Source: an uncultured Clostridia bacterium
Lineage (GTDB): Bacteria; Bacillota; Clostridia; TANB77; CAG-508
Reading direction: 5' to 3'
Length of the DNA stretch: 53,210 nucleotides
Assembly (NCBI GenBank): GCA_947623465.1
Contig: CANQGU010000011.1
Location: forward strand, 1-53,210
Below, piece by piece: positions 51,702 to 53,210 of this stretch. Position 1 is the first letter of the stretch. Each line of letters starts with the position of its first letter. The position numbers and the translations under genes were made by a program. Under the pieces are notes generated by a model. The model was given only the letters and a program-made list of their open reading frames with translations. It did no database searches and had not been told where the DNA came from.

Positions 51702-53093
51702 ATGAAAAAATTAGTTGTAAAAGATTTATATAAAAACACTAAAGAATATGCAAATAAAGAAATAACTTTAGAAGGATGGGTTCGTACTGTAAGAGATTCC
51801 AAAACTTTTGGTTTTATAGAATTAAATGATGGATCATTTTTTAAAAATATCCAAATCGTAATTTCAGATAAATTAGAAAATTTTAAAGAGCTTGTAAAAC
51901 TTAGCATAAGTTCTTCTATTAAAGTTACAGGAACTTTAGTTATTACAGAAAATTCTAAGCAACCATTTGAAATACAAGCAACAAATATTGAAGTTTTAAA
52001 TCTATGTGATAATGAATATCCTTTGCAAAAAAAGAGACATAGTTTTGAATACTTAAGAACAATCGCACATCTTCGTCCTCGTTCAAATACTTTTTATGCA
52101 GTATTTAGAGTTCGAAGTTGTTTATCTTATGCAATTCATAAATTCTTCCAAGAAAAAGGATTTGTATATGTTCATACACCAATTATAACTTCAAGTGATG
52201 CTGAAGGTGCAGGAGAAATGTTTAACGTAAATTCTTTTGATTTAGAAAATATACCTAATTTAGATGACGGTAAAGTAGATTATTCAAAAGACTTTTTTGG
52301 TAAACCTGCTCATTTAACAGTTAGTGGTCAATTAGATGTTGAAACATACGCATCTGCTTTTAGAAATGTTTATACTTTTGGTCCAACATTTAGAGCTGAA
52401 AATTCTAATACTGTAAAACATGCCGCAGAATTTTGGATGATTGAACCTGAAATATGTTTTGCCAATTTAAGTGATGATATGGATTTAGCAGAAGAAATGA
52501 TTAAATATATTTTCTCTTATGTAATAGAAAATTGCCCTGAAGAAATGGAATTTTTCAATAAATTTATAGATACTACATTGCTTGATAGATTAAATAATGT
52601 AATAAATTCAGATTTTGCAAAAATAACATATACTGACGCAATAAAAGAACTTGAAAAACATAATGATGAATTTGAATTTAAAGTATCTTGGGGAATTGAC
52701 CTTCAAACAGAGCATGAAAGATATTTATGTGAAAAAATATTTAATAAACCTGTTTTTGTTACAGATTACCCAAAAGATATTAAAGCATTTTATATGAAAC
52801 AAAATCCAGATGGAAAAACTGTTGCAGCAGCAGACCTTCTTGCTCCCGGAATTGGTGAAATTATAGGTGGAAGTCAAAGAGAAGAAAATTATGATAAACT
52901 TATAAACAGAATGAAGGAATTAAACATGGATTTAAAAGAATATTTATGGTATTTAGATTTAAGAAAATATGGAAGTGTTGAGCATTCTGGTTTTGGTTTA
53001 GGTTTTGAAAGAGCTATGATGTATTTAACCGGTATGCAAAATATTAGAGATGTTATTCCTTTCCCTAGAACACCAAAAAATTGTGAATTTTAG
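51702..53093 (+). CDS. asnS: Asparaginyl-tRNA synthetase
   Basis: 463 residues from the ATG at 51702 ([13 protein letters not shown]), with AAGGGGATGG upstream; earlier in-frame ATGs would add residues not found in the family. OB-fold [22 protein letters not shown], class II motif 2 [21 protein letters not shown] and motif 3 [15 protein letters not shown] are all present. Charges tRNA-Asn directly. No T-box is visible in the short leader. Confidence 0.97.
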   Translation: MKKLVVKDLYKNTKEYANKEITLEGWVRTVRDSKTFGFIELNDGSFFKNIQIVISDKLENFKELVKLSISSSIKVTGTLVITENSKQPFEIQATNIEVLNLCDNEYPLQKKRHSFEYLRTIAHLRPRSNTFYAVFRVRSCLSYAIHKFFQEKGFVYVHTPIITSSDAEGAGEMFNVNSFDLENIPNLDDGKVDYSKDFFGKPAHLTVSGQLDVETYASAFRNVYTFGPTFRAENSNTVKHAAEFWMIEPEICFANLSDDMDLAEEMIKYIFSYVIENCPEEMEFFNKFIDTTLLDRLNNVINSDFAKITYTDAIKELEKHNDEFEFKVSWGIDLQTEHERYLCEKIFNKPVFVTDYPKDIKAFYMKQNPDGKTVAAADLLAPGIGEIIGGSQREENYDKLINRMKELNMDLKEYLWYLDLRKYGSVEHSGFGLGFERAMMYLTGMQNIRDVIPFPRTPKNCEF

Positions 53094-53101
53094 TAATAGA
53101 G

Positions 53102-53178
53102 TTAAGTCTTATTTAATACATATTAAATAAGGCTTCAGACTGTTGACAAAGTATATAAAAATATTTTTGTCAGCAGTC
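53102..53178 (+). terminator. Two hairpins after asnS
   Basis: AGTCTTATTTAAT pairs with ATTAAATAAGGCT (53104-53133). A second hairpin, CTGTTGACAAA with TTTGTCAGCAG (53139-53176), is followed by TCATTTTCTTTTT and is the better terminator. Confidence 0.65.
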
Positions 53179-53210
53179 ATTTTCTTTTTATTATTTGCAA
53201 TTTTTGTATA

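Overview
The window is AT-rich DNA from a low-GC, endospore-forming member of the Clostridia (Bacillota). The evidence is spoIVA and a spore photoproduct lyase gene, strong AAGGAGG ribosome binding sites, near-consensus sigma-A promoters, and Firmicutes gene order (plsX-acpP-rnc, dnaB-rplI-gdpP, minD-minE-rodA, rpsF-ssb-rpsR). No species can be named from the sequence.

Left part (about 1-15,770) is accessory DNA. It holds a GC-richer protein of unknown function with a lectin- or DGR-target-like C terminus, small membrane proteins (DUF3592-like, DUF2798-like) and a GNAT acetyltransferase. An exporter-type ABC transporter follows, then a deoxyribosyltransferase-like enzyme with a decayed HD-domain partner, an ORF6N remnant and a MATE transporter. 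Next come an Abi/HEPN protein flanked on both sides by copies of one small structured RNA, a LysR regulator, a MoaA-like radical SAM protein, two deletion-derived KilA-N paralogues, a protein-kinase-like protein and an orphan N6-adenine methyltransferase. Several short repeats and degraded genes are scattered through it. The segment stops at two tandem tRNA-Gly(TCC) genes. A 26-bp near-identical repeat at 5668-5693 and at the tRNA edge (15749-15774) suggests that about 10 kb is a decayed tRNA-associated island. No integrase is visible.

Right part (about 15,770-53,210) is core chromosome, mostly on the minus strand. In the order of the window: Elp3-like radical SAM, rnc, acpP, plsX, a large uncharacterised HExxH protein, a GltD-like flavoprotein and a family-4 uracil-DNA glycosylase; tuf, fusA, rpsG, rpsL (str operon); ftsH, tilS, dnaB, rplI, gdpP; aspS, dusB, rodA, minE, minD; then splB on the plus strand; topB and an HD protein; rpsR, ssb, rpsF; ylmH, a Cys-rich small membrane protein, an RNHCP protein and a TGS-nucleoside kinase; and finally spoIVA and asnS on the plus strand. 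gdpP and splB each carry a single-base frameshift in otherwise full-length genes. These are either assembly errors or real lesions.

The most interesting signal is the Abi locus (8199-9268). A 45-nt RNA motif occurs just upstream and just downstream of the Abi gene, in the same orientation. The two copies differ by three compensatory base-pair changes in a 7-bp stem, while the 13-nt loop and the 3' flank (as printed on the plus strand) are almost unchanged. The upstream copy starts at a near-perfect promoter and ends in a T-run, so it looks like a separately made small RNA with read-through into the HEPN gene. This is the layout of an RNA-antitoxin/HEPN-toxin system. Other signals are REPIN-like GACGTCC palindromes, two MITE-like long palindromes, a structured leader in front of the DUF2798-like gene, a MinE with a long acidic tail, and a possible DGR variable region at the left end.
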